DNA of 64,000 nt, taken from Streptomyces sp. NBC_01260 (GTDB lineage: Bacteria; Actinomycetota; Actinomycetes; Streptomycetales; Streptomycetaceae). Shown piece by piece: positions 61,723-64,000 of the stretch (position 1 is its first letter; each line of letters begins with the position of its first letter). Position numbers and translations under genes: made by a program. The notes below the pieces were generated by a model. The model worked only from the letters and a program-made list of their open reading frames with translations, did no database searches and was not told where the DNA came from. The stretch spans positions 1 through 64,000 of the forward strand of contig NZ_CP108464.1 in the NCBI RefSeq assembly GCF_036226405.1, given 5' to 3'.

Positions 61723-63552
61723 GTGACTCGTGTGGAATCTACGGCCCTTAAAGCATCGGCTCGCCAGGCACTGGCAGCGAGGCTGCGTTCGGCTACCCTG
61801 CGGCTGGCTGCCCCGGGCAGGGCTCTCTTGGTTCCCGGAATGTGGTCTCCCTGGCGCATCGTGGGCGAATCGCTGCTGAGCGTAGCGTTTGGGCTGCTGG
61901 GAGCAGGTCTCGCGGCCCTGGACCACGGCGGCACCGTACGGATCGCTGCCGCCGGGCTGGCGATCGCAGCGCTGTCACTTCTGCGCCGGACGTTGCCCGC
62001 GTCCGTGCTGCTGGTGACGGCCGTCGGCTCTGTCCTGTTCGGCGGTCTCGCTCCGTTGGTCCTTGTCGCCGCGTGGTCGGCGGGGCGGCGGATCGACGGG
62101 GTCGGCAGGGCCGTCGGCACCTTCGCCCTCGCATACGTCCTCAACCTCGGCCTGGCAGTCGTGCAGGCGCTGCCTCACCTCTCACTGCCCCGCTTGGTCT
62201 TCGGCGTCCTGTGGCCGCTGGTCGCGATCATCGTTCCCGGCCTGGCCGGCCGCTACCGGTCGCAGCACCATACGCTGACCGACACGCTTCGGGAGTACGA
62301 GGCCCAGCAGCAACGCGAGCGCGCGATGATCGCCGGACAGGCCCGGGCGCGGGAGCGTCAGCGCATTGCGCAGGACATGCACGACAGCCTCGGCCATCAG
62401 CTGGTGCTCATCTCGGTGCACGCGGGCGCGCTGGAGGTGGACCGCGAGCTGACCGGACGGCAGCGGGAGGCAGTGGGGGTGCTGCGCGAGGCGTCGGTGG
62501 CCGCGATGCATGAGCTGCGCGAGGTGGTACAGGTGATGCGGGACAGCACGGAGGCTCCACACGAGGACCGCACCACCCCAGGCGTCGCGGCTGCTGCGGC
62601 GGAGGCGGAGGACACCACGGCGCTGTCGCGCGGGGTGGCGGGCATCGAGGGCCTGGTAGGAACGTCCCGGAGCGTGGGCGCGGCCGTGAAGCTGCGGCAC
62701 TCCGGCGAGCCGTGCCCGCTCCCCCCGACCGCCGATCACGCGGCGTACCGCATCGTCCAAGAGGGCTTGACCAACGCCCACAAGCACGCCCCGGGCGCCC
62801 CGATCACCGTCGAGCTGCGGTATGAGCCGGACTCGCTGGTCGTGGAGGTCGCCAACGGTCCCGCAACCAGGACGACGGACAACGGCCGGGGCGTGGTGAG
62901 CGGCGGCCAGGGGCTGACCGGGCTCGGTGAGCGGACCCGGCTCATCGGGGGCCTGGCGCACGCGGGCCCGACGGCGGACGGCGGCTTCCGGCTGGCGGGC
63001 GTGCTGCCGTACACATCGCCGGAAGGCGGGATCCCGAGCCCCGAGCCCGGCAACGTGACGACGACGTTCGTTGATCCAACGAACACCTTTTGGCAGCAGA
63101 CCCCGGGGGACTCCTTGGACGAGGGTGGTCCCGTCATGAATGGGAACGGTCTGAAGGAGCTGGCCAAGGCAATGAGCAGGAAGAACGGAAGCGGCATAGC
63201 CATCGGCTGCGGGATGGCGGTACTGATTTCTCTGCTGCTGGTGATCGCCGCCCTCGGCGTCGGGGGATACTTCCTCCTGAACAAGGCGGAAGAGGCCAGG
63301 ATCGAGCCGAAGCAGTACGACGCGGTGAAGGTGGGCCAGTCCGAGGCAGAGATCCGCAAGCAGTTGCCCAAGGAGAACTCCTTCGTGACCGACGGCCTGG
63401 AAACGGATGCGCCGCCCGTGCCCAAGGGCGCGAAGTGCCTCAGCCTGACTTCCACGGAGTCCAGCAACAATCCGGACAAGGAGCCGGTCTTCCGGTTCTG
63501 CTTCAAGGACGGCAAGTTGACCGAGAAGAAGTCTTTCGAGGTGAGGAACTGA
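61723..63552 (+). CDS. NarL-type sensor histidine kinase with C-terminal membrane-anchored extension
   Basis: 609 residues from GTG 61723. Five or so N-terminal membrane helices (about residues 50-68, 75-90, 93-112, 132-150, 158-174), then HisKA_3 with phospho-acceptor His220 in DMHDSLGHQ, an N-box (RIVQEGLTNAHKHA) near 346-360 and a G-box (GQGLTGLGERT). After residue ~455 comes an unusual tail: a linker, an extra transmembrane helix at ~487-515 and an extracytoplasmic ~95-residue domain with QYDAVKVGQSEAEIRKQL, like SmpA/BamE-type folds, and two cysteines. An ATG at 63136 could start the tail separately. Partner of the response regulator at 63627. Confidence 0.85.
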   Translation: MTRVESTALKASARQALAARLRSATLRLAAPGRALLVPGMWSPWRIVGESLLSVAFGLLGAGLAALDHGGTVRIAAAGLAIAALSLLRRTLPASVLLVTAVGSVLFGGLAPLVLVAAWSAGRRIDGVGRAVGTFALAYVLNLGLAVVQALPHLSLPRLVFGVLWPLVAIIVPGLAGRYRSQHHTLTDTLREYEAQQQRERAMIAGQARARERQRIAQDMHDSLGHQLVLISVHAGALEVDRELTGRQREAVGVLREASVAAMHELREVVQVMRDSTEAPHEDRTTPGVAAAAAEAEDTTALSRGVAGIEGLVGTSRSVGAAVKLRHSGEPCPLPPTADHAAYRIVQEGLTNAHKHAPGAPITVELRYEPDSLVVEVANGPATRTTDNGRGVVSGGQGLTGLGERTRLIGGLAHAGPTADGGFRLAGVLPYTSPEGGIPSPEPGNVTTTFVDPTNTFWQQTPGDSLDEGGPVMNGNGLKELAKAMSRKNGSGIAIGCGMAVLISLLLVIAALGVGGYFLLNKAEEARIEPKQYDAVKVGQSEAEIRKQLPKENSFVTDGLETDAPPVPKGAKCLSLTSTESSNNPDKEPVFRFCFKDGKLTEKKSFEVRN

Positions 63553-63626
63553 GGAGTAGCGGGCGCTCGATCAGGGATGATGGCGAGTGACCGCAGGTAG
63601 ACACTCAAGGACCGCGCAGGGGAGTC

Positions 63627-64000
63627 ATGATCAAGGTTCTCGTCACGGATGACGAGCCGCTCATCCGGGCAGGCGTCAGGATGATCCTCTCCTCCGCCGA
63701 CGACATCGAAGTCGTCGCCGAGGCGGTGAACGGCCGTGAGGCTGTCGAACTGGCCCAGACCCGCCGCGTGGACGTCGTGCTGCTCGATATCCAGATGCCG
63801 GTCATGGACGGACTGACGGCCCTGGCCGAGCTGCACCGGACCGTGCCTGACACGCGGGTGCTGATCCTGACAACCTTCGGGGAACAGCGAAACGTACTGC
63901 GCGCACTGACTGGGGGCAGCGTGGGCTTTCTGCTCAAGGACTCGGCGCCCGCGGAACTCATGCGCGCGGTCCGGGCTGCCGCGGCCGGAGACGCGTACCT
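63627..64000 (+). CDS. NarL/FixJ-family response regulator (cut by window end)
   Basis: ATG 63627 follows GGGGAG. The receiver domain is visible: VTDDEPLIRAGVRMIL with the acidic pair, VVLLDIQMPVMDG with the phospho-acceptor Asp, LTTFGE with the conserved Thr, and the KDSAPAEL phrase with the conserved Lys. The LuxR-type DNA-binding domain would lie beyond base 64000. Encoded 74 nt after the histidine kinase, with which it forms a two-component system. Confidence 0.92.
   Translation, partial: MIKVLVTDDEPLIRAGVRMILSSADDIEVVAEAVNGREAVELAQTRRVDVVLLDIQMPVMDGLTALAELHRTVPDTRVLILTTFGEQRNVLRALTGGSVGFLLKDSAPAELMRAVRAAAAGDAY

Noticed and set aside
1..64000. CRISPR arrays, tRNA and rRNA genes
   Set aside because: No regularly spaced direct repeats of CRISPR length and no recognisable tRNA cloverleaf or rRNA sequence were found by reading; a covariance-model search would settle it.

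Overview
The window reads as the end of a linear Streptomyces-type replicon, either a chromosome arm or a large linear plasmid. Evidence is the very high GC content, GTG/TTG starts with purine-rich ribosome sites, pervasive 4-nt ATGA/GTGA gene overlaps, and typical actinobacterial families. Base 1 lies inside an archetypal Streptomyces telomere: the ACATCGCTGCGCGATGT-type palindrome is followed by a run of hairpins. Only the outermost palindrome seems to be missing. A helicase with helicase-associated repeats, the usual terminal gene, follows.

Layout. 0-3.7 kb: telomere, small conserved gene and terminal helicase. 3.8-8.8 kb: accessory genes (a PD-(D/E)xK/DUF559-like nuclease with a winged-helix-like partner, an HNH-like protein, a DUF4238 protein cut by an IS). 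8.8-13.1 kb: IS5 remnant, group II intron RT fragment, a TPR-like hypothetical, a full IS5 element and two decayed ISAs1 transposases. 13.2-15.5 kb: a lower-GC pair, a membrane protein with a repeat tail and a PQQ-propeller lipoprotein. 16.6-24.0 kb: a three-gene, translationally coupled pPIWI-RE defence cassette (REase, XPD/DinG-like helicase, PIWI-RE). 24.1-26.8 kb: a GNAT-TnpB chimera and small hypotheticals.

27.0-35.5 kb is an IS nest. An IS630 element carries a precisely inserted IS21 (with a passenger gene) and a precisely inserted IS110; removing both restores an intact 447-codon IS630 transposase. It abuts an IS5, a Tn3 remnant and another IS5. The IS110 left end holds a bridge RNA whose target and donor guides can be read directly against its own insertion site. 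35.9-39.7 kb holds plasmid-type remnants: iteron-like repeats, a MobF relaxase C-terminus, an rve integrase fragment and a MerR regulator. 40.4-43.4 kb: IS6 with an inverted partial copy, a lipoprotein, and IS5, IS3 and phosphodiesterase fragments.

43.4-45.5 kb is an ECF41 sigma factor module (AhpD/CMD protein, sigma factor, SnoaL protein) with a recognisable ECF41-type promoter that touches an IS110 bridge-RNA remnant. 45.7-50.6 kb is a two-gene EACC1 / caspase-NTPase-WD40 conflict system. 50.7-54.7 kb is a Streptomyces regulatory cluster (XRE-DUF5753, DUF6879 and small partners). 54.8-57.4 kb encodes an unusual fusion of a bacterial class I terpene synthase to a class II cyclase-like domain, in that order. 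58.0-61.5 kb is a four-gene overlapping operon built around a large tyrosine recombinase with an in-frame amber codon. 61.7-64.0 kb is a NarL-type two-component system, with its response regulator cut by the window edge.

Overall this is a typical terminal accessory region: mobile elements have accumulated and degraded many genes, while at least two multi-gene conflict systems and one natural-product enzyme look intact. No tRNA, rRNA or CRISPR array was seen.
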